Assembly (NCBI GenBank): GCA_036379875.1
Contig: DASVFV010000098.1
Coordinates: 21,046 to 85,045 of the forward strand
DNA: 64,000 bases
Reading direction: 5' to 3'
Source: SCGC-AG-212-J23 sp036379875
GTDB lineage: Bacteria; Pseudomonadota; Gammaproteobacteria; Burkholderiales; SG8-39
Below are positions 31,660 through 39,168 of this stretch, in pieces; positions within the stretch are counted from its first letter, which is position 1; each line of letters starts with the position of its first letter. Both the position numbers and the translations under genes were made by a program. Below the pieces are notes generated by a model. That model saw only the letters and a list, made by a program, of their open reading frames with translations, searched no databases and was not told where the DNA came from.

Positions 31660-34600
31660 AGCCCTGGCTGCGCAGGATCCCGCGCCCGAAGCTGCTCCTC
31701 GCGCTCGCCACGCTGTTCGCCCTTTACCTCCTGCTCGGCGGCTATTTCCTGCCGCGCTACATCGAGCGCGCCATCCCGCAATACGTCGCCGAGCAGCTCA
31801 AGCGCAAGGCGAGCGTGCGCTCGGTCAGCTTCAACCCGCTGCTCTTCAAGCTCGAGCTGAACGACGTCGTGCTCATGGAGGCCGACGAGCGGCTGATCGC
31901 GCGCTTCCGGCGCCTGCTGGTGGACTTCGAGCTCTCCAGCCTCGCGCGCTGGGCGTGGACCTTCCAGACCGTCGCGCTCGACGGGCTCGAGGTGCTGATC
32001 GACATCGCGCCCGACGAGAGCGTGAACCTGGCGGCGCTGGCCGACAGCCTGCCGAAGGGCGAGCCCAAGCCCGACGCCGCGCCGCCGCGCCTCGTGCTGC
32101 AGCACATCGACATCACCGACGCGGCCCTCACGTTCAGCGACCGCTCGGGCGAGCGGCCGCGGTTCGAGAGCGTGCGCGCGCTCGCGCTCGAGCTGCGCGA
32201 CATCAGCACCCTGCCCGACCACCGCGGGCCCTACAGCATCGCGGCGCGCCTGCCCGCCGGCGCCACGCTATCGTGGCGCGGCGAGGTCTCGCTGCAGCCG
32301 ATCTTCTCCGCCGGCGAGGTCGAGCTGAAAGCGGCCAAGCCGGCCACCGTGTGGCGCTTCCTGCAGGACGAGCTGGAGATCGCCGAGCCGCAGGGCGAGG
32401 TGGACGTCGCGCTGCGCTATCGCACCGCGTACGCGAAGGGCGCGCTCGAGCTCGGCGTGGAGGACCTGCGCGTCGCCGCGCGCGATCTCGCCGTTTCGCT
32501 GCGCGGCGCGAAGCAGCCGTTCTTCGCGCTCAAGGCCGCGCGCGCCAGCGGCGGGCGCTTCGACCTCGGCCGGCGCGAGCTGCGCGTGCCGCAGATCGAG
32601 CTGCGCGGCAGCACGGTGCGAGCCGAGATCGACGCGGCCGGCAAGCTCGACCTCGCCAGCCTGACGCGCGGTTCCCCGGCGGCGCCGCAAAAGCCCTCCG
32701 CGGGCGCGCCGTGGCGCGTGAACCTCGATTCGGTGCGGCTCGGCGACATCGCGCTCCAGCTGCGCGATCTCAGCCGCGTCGCGCCGCTCGCACTCGGCAT
32801 CGGCTCGCTGGAGGCGGACCTTTCGGTGGCGCTGCAAACCGGCGCCGCGTCGCAGCTTACGATCGGCGACATCGGCGTGCGGCTCTCGAGCGTCACGGCC
32901 GGCCCTGCCGACGCCGAGCCGCTCATCGCGCTCTCGAGCATCGCCCTCGAAGGCGGCAGCGTCGACCTCGCCGGGCAGCGCTTCGCGGCACGCCGCCTGC
33001 GCCTCGAGGGCGGCTCGATCCAGCTCGCGCGCGAAGCCGACGCACGGCTGCCGCTGCTCGACCTTTTCACCTCGAAAATCCCTAAGCAGGAGAACAGCGG
33101 CGGCAAGCCCTGGGGGCTCGCGCTCGATGCCTTCGAGCTGCAAGCGCTCAAGATCGCGCTCGCCGACCGGAGCTTCACGCCGCCGGTGGCGTACGACATC
33201 GACCCGCTCACCGTGGCGGTGAAGAACATCAGCAACGAGGGGCGCGCGCCGATCCGCATGGAGGCCGCGCTGCGCGTCGCGCAGGGCGGCACGCTGCGCG
33301 TGAGCGGCGAGACCGTGCCGGCCGGGAACCGCGCCTCCGCGCGGGCGACGCTCGAGCGCCTGAGCCTCAAGCCCCTGCAGCCCGTGGTCGCGACGCATAC
33401 CACGCTCGCGCTCGGCTCGGGCGACGTCTCGGCCTCCGTGCAGGCGCAGTACCGCGCGCTCAAGGATCGCGCCGAGGTGCGCGCGAGCGGCAGCGCGAGC
33501 CTCGACGACCTGCTGCTCGCCGAGGCTGCGAGCGGCGAGCCGCTGCTCGGCTGGAAATCGGTCGCGGCGAGCGGCATCGCGTTCAGCCTGGCGCCCGACC
33601 GCCTGGCGGTCGCCGATATCGTGCTGCGCGGCCTGCAGGCGAAGATCGTGGTCGCGAAGGACCGCAGCCTCAATCTCGCGCAGGCCATCAGGCCCGCGCC
33701 GGACGCGGCGAAAAGCGAGCCGCCGCGCGCCGAGCCGTTTCCCCTCGCGATCGAGCGCGTGCGCCTCGACAAGGCGGCGGTCGACTTCAGCGACCTCAGC
33801 CTGGTGCTGCCGTTCGCCGCCAAGATCGAGGACTTCGAGGGCGACGTGCTCGGCCTGAGCACCGACAGGGCGAGCCGCGCGGTGACCAAGATGGAGGGCC
33901 GCGTCGACCAGTTCGGCCTCGCGCGCGTGGAGGGCAGCCTCGCGACCTTCGACCCGAAGGCGTTCCTCGACCTGCGCGTGACGTTCCGCAACGTCGAGAT
34001 GGTGCCGCTCTCGCCCTATACGGCCACCTTCGCCGGCCGGCGCATCGAGGCGGGACGGCTCGGCCTCGATCTCCAGTACAAGATCGACAAAGGCGCCCTC
34101 GCCGGCGACAACAAGGTGGAGCTCGACAAGTTCACGCTCGGCGAGCGCGTCGAGGCGCCCGGCGCGCTCAACCTGCCGCTCGACCTCGCGGTCGCGCTGC
34201 TTACCGACTCGGAGGGGCGCATCGCGCTAGCCGTCCCGGTGAAGGGCAACGTCAACGAGCCGGAGTTCTCCTACGGGCACGTGATCTGGCAGGCGATCAC
34301 GACCGTGCTCACGAACATCGTCACCGCGCCGTTCCGCGCGCTGTTCGGCGGCGGCGGCGACGCGGTGGAAAGCATCGCCTTCGACGCCGGGCGCGGCGCG
34401 CTCACGCCGCCCGAGCGCGAGAAGCTGAAGCGCGTCGCCGAGGCCCTCGCCAAGCGTCCGCAGCTCAAGCTGGTGGTCGAGGGGCAGTACGGCGAGGCCG
34501 ACCGCGCCGCGCTGCGCCAGCGCGACGTGGCCATGGCGATCTCGACCAGGCTCGAGCGCGAGGTCGAGGGCGGCGAGCCGCAGCCGGTCAACGCACGCGA

Positions 34601-34976
34601 CGCGCGCACCCAGCGCGCGCTGGAAGAGCTGTTCGTCGAGCGCGCTTCCGAACAGGCATTCACCGCTTTTGCGGAGGAAACCGCCAAGGCGCGCGGCAAG
34701 CCGGTGCAGCGCGTCAGCCGGCTGGCCGCGCTGACCGGCAACGCGAGCGAAGACGGAGAGTTCTACGACGCCCTGCTCGCGCGCCTGGTCGAGAGCGCGC
34801 CGCTGCCCGCCGAGGCGCTCGAGAAGCTCGGCGCGGCGCGCGCCGGCGCGGTCGAGCAGCACCTCGTCCAGGCGCTCGCGGTGCCCGCCGCGCGCGTCGA
34901 GCGCAAGCCCGCCTCGAGCGCCGACGGCGTGCGCGCGAAACTCGCGCTCGACGTGGCGGGCTCCACTAAGATGTAG
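31656..34976 (+). CDS. Large DUF748 / AsmA-like envelope protein
   Basis: The 1106-residue protein has an N-terminal membrane anchor (about 12-35). A very long beta-rich region with repeated AsmA-like segments follows (SVRSVSFNPLLFKLELNDVV; ADGRINVAK-like PDRLAVADIVLRGLQAKIVV). The DUF748 signature near 790-900 includes LSPYTATFAGRRIEAGRLGL and GHVIWQAITTVLTNIVTAPF. The last 230 residues are OmpA-like in order (LTPPEREKLKRVAEALAKRP, LKLVVEGQYGEADR) and may touch peptidoglycan. AsmA-like giants are proposed to form periplasmic lipid bridges. ATG 31656 overlaps the previous stop. Confidence 0.8.
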   Translation: MKPWLRRIPRPKLLLALATLFALYLLLGGYFLPRYIERAIPQYVAEQLKRKASVRSVSFNPLLFKLELNDVVLMEADERLIARFRRLLVDFELSSLARWAWTFQTVALDGLEVLIDIAPDESVNLAALADSLPKGEPKPDAAPPRLVLQHIDITDAALTFSDRSGERPRFESVRALALELRDISTLPDHRGPYSIAARLPAGATLSWRGEVSLQPIFSAGEVELKAAKPATVWRFLQDELEIAEPQGEVDVALRYRTAYAKGALELGVEDLRVAARDLAVSLRGAKQPFFALKAARASGGRFDLGRRELRVPQIELRGSTVRAEIDAAGKLDLASLTRGSPAAPQKPSAGAPWRVNLDSVRLGDIALQLRDLSRVAPLALGIGSLEADLSVALQTGAASQLTIGDIGVRLSSVTAGPADAEPLIALSSIALEGGSVDLAGQRFAARRLRLEGGSIQLAREADARLPLLDLFTSKIPKQENSGGKPWGLALDAFELQALKIALADRSFTPPVAYDIDPLTVAVKNISNEGRAPIRMEAALRVAQGGTLRVSGETVPAGNRASARATLERLSLKPLQPVVATHTTLALGSGDVSASVQAQYRALKDRAEVRASGSASLDDLLLAEAASGEPLLGWKSVAASGIAFSLAPDRLAVADIVLRGLQAKIVVAKDRSLNLAQAIRPAPDAAKSEPPRAEPFPLAIERVRLDKAAVDFSDLSLVLPFAAKIEDFEGDVLGLSTDRASRAVTKMEGRVDQFGLARVEGSLATFDPKAFLDLRVTFRNVEMVPLSPYTATFAGRRIEAGRLGLDLQYKIDKGALAGDNKVELDKFTLGERVEAPGALNLPLDLAVALLTDSEGRIALAVPVKGNVNEPEFSYGHVIWQAITTVLTNIVTAPFRALFGGGGDAVESIAFDAGRGALTPPEREKLKRVAEALAKRPQLKLVVEGQYGEADRAALRQRDVAMAISTRLEREVEGGEPQPVNARDARTQRALEELFVERASEQAFTAFAEETAKARGKPVQRVSRLAALTGNASEDGEFYDALLARLVESAPLPAEALEKLGAARAGAVEQHLVQALAVPAARVERKPASSADGVRAKLALDVAGSTKM

Positions 34977-34979
34977 GCC

Positions 34980-35312
34980 ATGAAGAACGACGCCCCGCTG
35001 TACGAAGTCGAGCGCCGCGCCGAGCACGCCGCGCGCCCCGGCTTCCGCATCACCGAGCTGCAGATCTCGAAGAGCCAGAAGGTGCCGTGGCACTACCACA
35101 GCAACGTGCAGGACACCTTCTACGTGCTGGAAGGCGAGCTGCGCATCTTCCTGCAGGAGCCGAAGGAGGAAGTGCGTTTGAAGCCCGGCGAGAGCTTCAC
35201 CGCGCGCGTGCGCCGCCCGCACCTCGTGACCAACGCCGGCGAGACCTCCGCCACCTTCCTCGTGCTGCAGGGCATCGGCCAATACGACTTCGTCCCCCTG
35301 GTGAACAAATGA
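34980..35312 (+). CDS. Cupin-domain protein
   Basis: The 110-residue cupin_2 protein has PWHYHSNVQDTFYVLEGELR (about 36-55), giving His-x-His and a later Glu, and RPHLVTNAGETSATFLVLQG for the second motif His. It starts 3 bp after the DUF748 stop and ends in ATGA with the solute-binding-like gene. It is the second cupin of this chain and not closely similar to the first. Confidence 0.8.
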   Translation: MKNDAPLYEVERRAEHAARPGFRITELQISKSQKVPWHYHSNVQDTFYVLEGELRIFLQEPKEEVRLKPGESFTARVRRPHLVTNAGETSATFLVLQGIGQYDFVPLVNK

Positions 35313-36025
35313 TGGACGCAAAACAGGAGCTCGCTCCGGGCGGCAAGCTGCGCGTGGGCCTCAACTACGGCAACTTCCTCCTCGTCTTGAAGGACAACCC
35401 CGACGGCTCGCCGCGCGGCATCGCGCCCGACCTCGGCCGCGAGCTCGGCAAGCGGCTCGGCGTGCCGGTCGAGTTCGTGAAATTCGCGCAGGCCGGCCAG
35501 CTCGCCGACGGCGTGCGCGACGGCAAGTGCGAAGTCGGCTTCCTCGGCGCGGAGCCGCAGCGCGCCAACGAGATCGCCTTTACCAAGGCCTACCTCGAGA
35601 TCCCGGTCACCTTCCTCGTGCCGGCGGGGTCGAAGATCCGCAGCATCGCGGACGTGGACCGCGAAGGCGTGCGCATCTCGGTGTCGGCGCGCAGCGCCTA
35701 CGATCTTTACCTCAGCCGCACGCTCAAGCACGCGAAGCTCCTGCGCGTCGAAGGAATCGACGCCTCCTACGAGCAATTCAACAAAGACGGGCTCGAGGTG
35801 CTGGCCGGCCTGAAGCCGCGCCTGGTCTCGGACGCCGAGAAGCTGCCCGGCTCGCGCGTGCTCGACGGCCAGGTGACGGGCGTGCAGCAGGCAGTCGGTG
35901 TCCCGAAGAAACATGAGAGCGCGGCGAAGTTCACGCGCGAATTCGTCGAAGAGATCAAGCGCTCCGGGCTGGTGGCCAAGACCATCGAGAAGCACGGCGT
36001 GAAAGGAGTGACGGTAGCCCCATGA
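35309..36025 (+). CDS. Family-3 type solute-binding-like protein without signal peptide
   Basis: The 238-residue protein has the SBP_bac_3 fold: GKLRVGLNYGNFLLVLKDNP, GIAPDLGRELGKRLGVPVEF, VGFLGAEPQRANEIAFTKAY and VAKTIEKHG at the end. Periplasmic receptors of this class normally begin with a signal peptide. Here the protein starts MMDAKQELAPGGKLRVG directly in an ATGA overlap with the cupin gene, and no in-frame upstream codons encode a leader. It may work in the cytoplasm as a ligand-binding or cyclohexadienyl-dehydratase-like protein. Confidence 0.75.
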   Translation: MMDAKQELAPGGKLRVGLNYGNFLLVLKDNPDGSPRGIAPDLGRELGKRLGVPVEFVKFAQAGQLADGVRDGKCEVGFLGAEPQRANEIAFTKAYLEIPVTFLVPAGSKIRSIADVDREGVRISVSARSAYDLYLSRTLKHAKLLRVEGIDASYEQFNKDGLEVLAGLKPRLVSDAEKLPGSRVLDGQVTGVQQAVGVPKKHESAAKFTREFVEEIKRSGLVAKTIEKHGVKGVTVAP

Positions 36026-36786
36026 ATGCACCCAATGAGCTGAAGGTTTACTGGCGCCCCGGCTGCTCGAGCTGCGTGAAGGTGAAGGAGTTCCTCCAGC
36101 AGCAGGGCGTGGAGTTCGAGTCGATCGACGTGTCGGCGCGGCCGGAGGCGATGAACGAGCTGCTCGAGCTCGGCGTGAAGAGCGTGCCGGTGGTGTCGCG
36201 CGGGCGCGAGTACGTGTTCGCGCAGGCGCTCGAGGACGTGTCGAAGTTCATCGGAAAATCGGTGGAGTTCAAGCGCCTGGCGCCGGAGGAGCTGATGCGC
36301 AAGTGGCTGCACGTGCTGCGCGCCGCGCAGCGCCATGCGCTGCAGATCCCGGCCGAGCGCCTGAACCAGCGCGCCACGCCGGGCCGCGACCGCAGCATCC
36401 GTACCCTCGCCTACCACATCTACCAGATCCCCGACGCCTTCCTGCAGGCGATCCAGAACGGCGTGCCGAACCTCGCGCAGGTGTACGACGTGCCGCCGCC
36501 CGCAGAGGTGAAGACCGGCAAGGACATTGCCGCCTTCGGCGCGCAGATGGAAAAGAAGCTGCAGGCCTGGTGGAGCGCGCTCCCGGACAAGTCGGGCCGC
36601 CAGAAGGTGCACACCTACTACGGCGACCGGCCGATGCACGAGCTGCTCGAGCGCTGCACCTGGCACTCGGCGCAGCACGCGCGCCAGATCATCTCCGTGC
36701 TCGAGGGCTTCGGGGTCAAAGTCGACGGCCCGCTCACCGCGGCGGACTATGCCGGGCTCCCGCTGCCGAAGGGAATGTGGGAGTAA
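36022..36786 (+). CDS. Glutaredoxin-DinB domain fusion protein
   Basis: The 254-residue protein begins with a glutaredoxin module (about 5-80; redox CxxC as Cys15 and Cys18 in WRPGCSSCVKVKEFL, cis-Pro in VKSVPVVSRG). A DinB-like four-helix domain follows (about 95-240), with metal-type His in LAYHIYQIPD and the HxxxH of WHSAQHARQI. DinB-like enzymes include bacillithiol and mycothiol S-transferases and maleylpyruvate isomerase. Fusion to glutaredoxin suggests a thiol-dependent reaction, perhaps with glutathione. It is coupled to both neighbours by overlap. Confidence 0.78.
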   Translation: MNAPNELKVYWRPGCSSCVKVKEFLQQQGVEFESIDVSARPEAMNELLELGVKSVPVVSRGREYVFAQALEDVSKFIGKSVEFKRLAPEELMRKWLHVLRAAQRHALQIPAERLNQRATPGRDRSIRTLAYHIYQIPDAFLQAIQNGVPNLAQVYDVPPPAEVKTGKDIAAFGAQMEKKLQAWWSALPDKSGRQKVHTYYGDRPMHELLERCTWHSAQHARQIISVLEGFGVKVDGPLTAADYAGLPLPKGMWE

Positions 36787-37820
36787 GCAAGGAGCAGGCA
36801 AAGCAGGCGCTCGACAAGCTGTTCGGCGACATGGCGGGCGCCATGGCCGCCGGCATGGCGTACATCGGCGTGCGCACCGGGCTTTTCAAGGTGATGGCGG
36901 GCAAGGGCGCGCTCTCTGCTTCCGACATCACGAGACTCTCTGGCTTAACACCACGGTATGTCGAAGAGTGGCTGAAGGGCATGGTGGCTTCCGGCTACCT
37001 GCTCTACGACCCGGCGGCGCAGACCTACGCGCTTCCCGAAGAGCTCGCCTACTTCCTCGCGTCGGACGACACCGACCACTTCGTCGGCGGGCTGTTCGCC
37101 ATGGTGCCGCCGCTCATGCGCGTCGCTCCCGGCGTCGCGCGCGCCTTCGCGGAGGGCGGCGGCGTGCGCTTCGAGGAGTTCGGGCCCGACTGCGTCCACG
37201 CCCTCGACCTCATCAACCACGGCCAGTACCAGGCGCGCCTCGCCGAATACTGGCTGAAGTCGCTTCCGGACGTCGCGGCGAAGCTCGCGGCGGGCGGGCG
37301 CGCGCTCGACGTGGGCTGCGGCTCGGGCGCGGTGAGCGCGGCGCTGGCCAAGGCCTTCCCGAAGGCCGAAGTGATCGGCATCGACCCGGACGCGCAATCG
37401 ATCGAGCGGGCGCGCGAGGCCGCGCCGGGAGCGAAGTTCGTCACCGGAACGACCAGGGATCTCCCCCGGAACGAAAAATACGACCTGATCACGCTCTGCG
37501 ACGTGCTGCACGACCTCGCCGAGCCGCAGAACACGCTCGAGGAGATCCGCGCGCTGCTCAAGCCCGACGGCACGCTGTTCATCGTCGAGCCGCGCGCCGC
37601 CGACCGGCTCGAGGACAACCGCAACGCGGTGTCGGCCACGTTCTACGGCTTCAGCCTGTTCCACTGCATGACCCAGTCGCTGGCGCGCGGCGGGCCGGGG
37701 CTCGGCACCTGCCTGGGGCCCGCCGCCACCGAGGCGCTGGTGCGCCGGGCGGGCTACACCCGCTTCCACCGCCTGGACATCCGCAGCCTCACCAATCTGT
37801 TCTATTCTGCGCAGGCATGA
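36777..37820 (+). CDS. SAM-dependent methyltransferase with N-terminal winged-helix-like domain
   Basis: The 347-residue protein starts with GTG inside the end of the preceding gene (10-nt overlap, AAGGGA in front). Residues 25-100 form a helical, winged-helix-like dimerisation region (SASDITRLSGLTPRYVEEWL). The SAM domain carries ALDVGCGSGAVSAALAKAFP (about 178-197), VIGIDPDAQSIERAREA and ICDVLHDL-like TLCDVLHDLAEP. This matches the O-methyltransferase/Rv2258c-type group. Substrate is unknown. Confidence 0.8.
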   Translation: MGVSKEQAKQALDKLFGDMAGAMAAGMAYIGVRTGLFKVMAGKGALSASDITRLSGLTPRYVEEWLKGMVASGYLLYDPAAQTYALPEELAYFLASDDTDHFVGGLFAMVPPLMRVAPGVARAFAEGGGVRFEEFGPDCVHALDLINHGQYQARLAEYWLKSLPDVAAKLAAGGRALDVGCGSGAVSAALAKAFPKAEVIGIDPDAQSIERAREAAPGAKFVTGTTRDLPRNEKYDLITLCDVLHDLAEPQNTLEEIRALLKPDGTLFIVEPRAADRLEDNRNAVSATFYGFSLFHCMTQSLARGGPGLGTCLGPAATEALVRRAGYTRFHRLDIRSLTNLFYSAQA

Positions 37821-38173
37821 TCCTGCGGCTGTTGCTGGTCTGGCTGATCAATGCCGTGGCACTGATCGCGGTCGCCTACCTGATGCCGAGCATCAGCGTG
37901 TCGAGCTTCGGCGCCGCGCTGGTCGCGGCGCTGGTGCTCGGCCTGATCAACGCGGTGGTGCGCCCGGTGCTCGTGCTGCTCACCCTGCCGGTCACCATCC
38001 TCACGCTCGGCCTCTTCATCTTCGTGCTGAACGGCCTCTTGTTCTGGGCGGTCGGCGCCTGGCTGGAAGGCTTCAACGTGGGCGGCTTCTGGGCCGGCGT
38101 GCTTGGCGCGATCCTGTTCAGCATCGTCTCTTGGCTGCTTTCCGCGCTCGTCCAAAGCGCTCCGACCCGGTAA
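37817..38173 (+). CDS. Phage-holin-4_2 / YvlD-family small membrane protein
   Basis: The 118-residue protein has four hydrophobic segments: LLLVWLINAVALIAVAYLMP, SFGAALVAALVLGLINAVVR, TLPVTILTLGLFIFVLNGLL and FWAGVLGAILFSIVSWLLS. The family spacing 'N.vvrPvl.lltLPvtiltLGLF.fvlN' is intact. Despite the name, chromosomal members are not phage genes, and nothing phage-like is nearby. The ATG overlaps the preceding stop (ATGA). Confidence 0.85.
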   Translation: MILRLLLVWLINAVALIAVAYLMPSISVSSFGAALVAALVLGLINAVVRPVLVLLTLPVTILTLGLFIFVLNGLLFWAVGAWLEGFNVGGFWAGVLGAILFSIVSWLLSALVQSAPTR

Positions 38174-39168
38174 TCATCCTCCCGTATCTCGGATACGGGA
38201 CCGCCAGGAACCTGACCGTCTGCGGCCGCGTGCTCGAGGACGCCGGCTTCCGCCCCGCGCGCGAGCGCGATAGCCGCTGGGGCAACCTGATCGAGTTCTG
38301 GAAGCGCCTCGAGTCCGACGAGCTGCCCGGCGCGCGGCTGCGCGCGCGCTTCCTCGGCCGCGAGGTCGAGGGCGTGACCGACCGCGAGGGCTATTTCAGG
38401 CTCGAGATCAAGCCGCGCGGGCGCCTCGGACCCGGGCTGTGGCAGGAGGTCGGGCTCGAGCTGCAGGATTTCAATGCGAAGGCGACGGCCGGTGTGCTCG
38501 TACCGTCGCCGCGCGCGCGCTTTGGCCTGATCAGCGACATCGACGACACCATCGTGGCGAGCAATGTGACGCGCAAGGTGCGCATGCTGCTCACCGTCGC
38601 GCTGAACAGCGCGCGCACGCGCAAGCCGTTTCCCGGCGTGGCGGCGTTCTACCGCGCGCTGCACGCCGGCGTGAACCCGGTGTTCTACGTCTCGAAGAGC
38701 CCGTGGAACCTCTACGCGCCGCTCCTCGAGTACCTCGAGGTGCAGCGATTCCCGCACGGACCGCTGCTGCTGCGCGATTTCGGCTGGAGGCCGGAGAAGG
38801 AGCACAAGCGCAAGGCGATCGAGGAGATCCTCGCCACCTATCCCAGGCTGCCGTTCATCCTGAGCGGCGACAGCGGCGAGCAGGACCCCGAAGTCTACGC
38901 CGCGCTGGTCAGGCGCTTTCCGAAGCGCATCCGGGCGATCTATATCCGCTCCGTGGATCCGAAGCGCATCACGGCGATCGAAAAGCTGGCCGCGGAGGTC
39001 GCGAAAACCGGCTGCCAGCTAGTGCTCGCGCCGGACAGCGAGCCGGCCGCGGCGCACGCCGCGGCCGAGGGGCTGATTCAGGCTTCCGAGCTGCGCGCGG
39101 TGCGCGCCGACGCGGCCTCGGACAGGAGCTCCTCGAAGCCGGCGCTGTCGAGCGGCGCGCTGAAGTAG
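38131..39168 (+). CDS. App1-like phosphatidate phosphatase (DUF2183)
   Basis: The 345-residue protein has the App1 catalytic signature DIDDTI at 136-141 (HAD-type DxDxT), SKSPWNLYAPLLEYL, LPFILSGDSGEQDPEVYAAL and a preceding small beta domain (GARLRARFLGREVEGVTDRE). App1 is a phosphatidate phosphatase; bacterial members are uncharacterised. The most upstream start is TTG 38131, overlapping the holin-like gene by 43 nt, and no better start is obvious. The last 30 codons overlap, antisense, the end of the PAS-GGDEF-EAL gene, an unusually long convergent overlap. Confidence 0.78.
   Translation: MAAFRARPKRSDPVIILPYLGYGTARNLTVCGRVLEDAGFRPARERDSRWGNLIEFWKRLESDELPGARLRARFLGREVEGVTDREGYFRLEIKPRGRLGPGLWQEVGLELQDFNAKATAGVLVPSPRARFGLISDIDDTIVASNVTRKVRMLLTVALNSARTRKPFPGVAAFYRALHAGVNPVFYVSKSPWNLYAPLLEYLEVQRFPHGPLLLRDFGWRPEKEHKRKAIEEILATYPRLPFILSGDSGEQDPEVYAALVRRFPKRIRAIYIRSVDPKRITAIEKLAAEVAKTGCQLVLAPDSEPAAAHAAAEGLIQASELRAVRADAASDRSSSKPALSSGALK

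Noticed and set aside
37817..38173. Holin-like gene as a sign of a prophage
   Set aside because: It belongs to the chromosomal YvlD-like class, is embedded in an operon of metabolic genes, and no other phage gene or attachment site is present.
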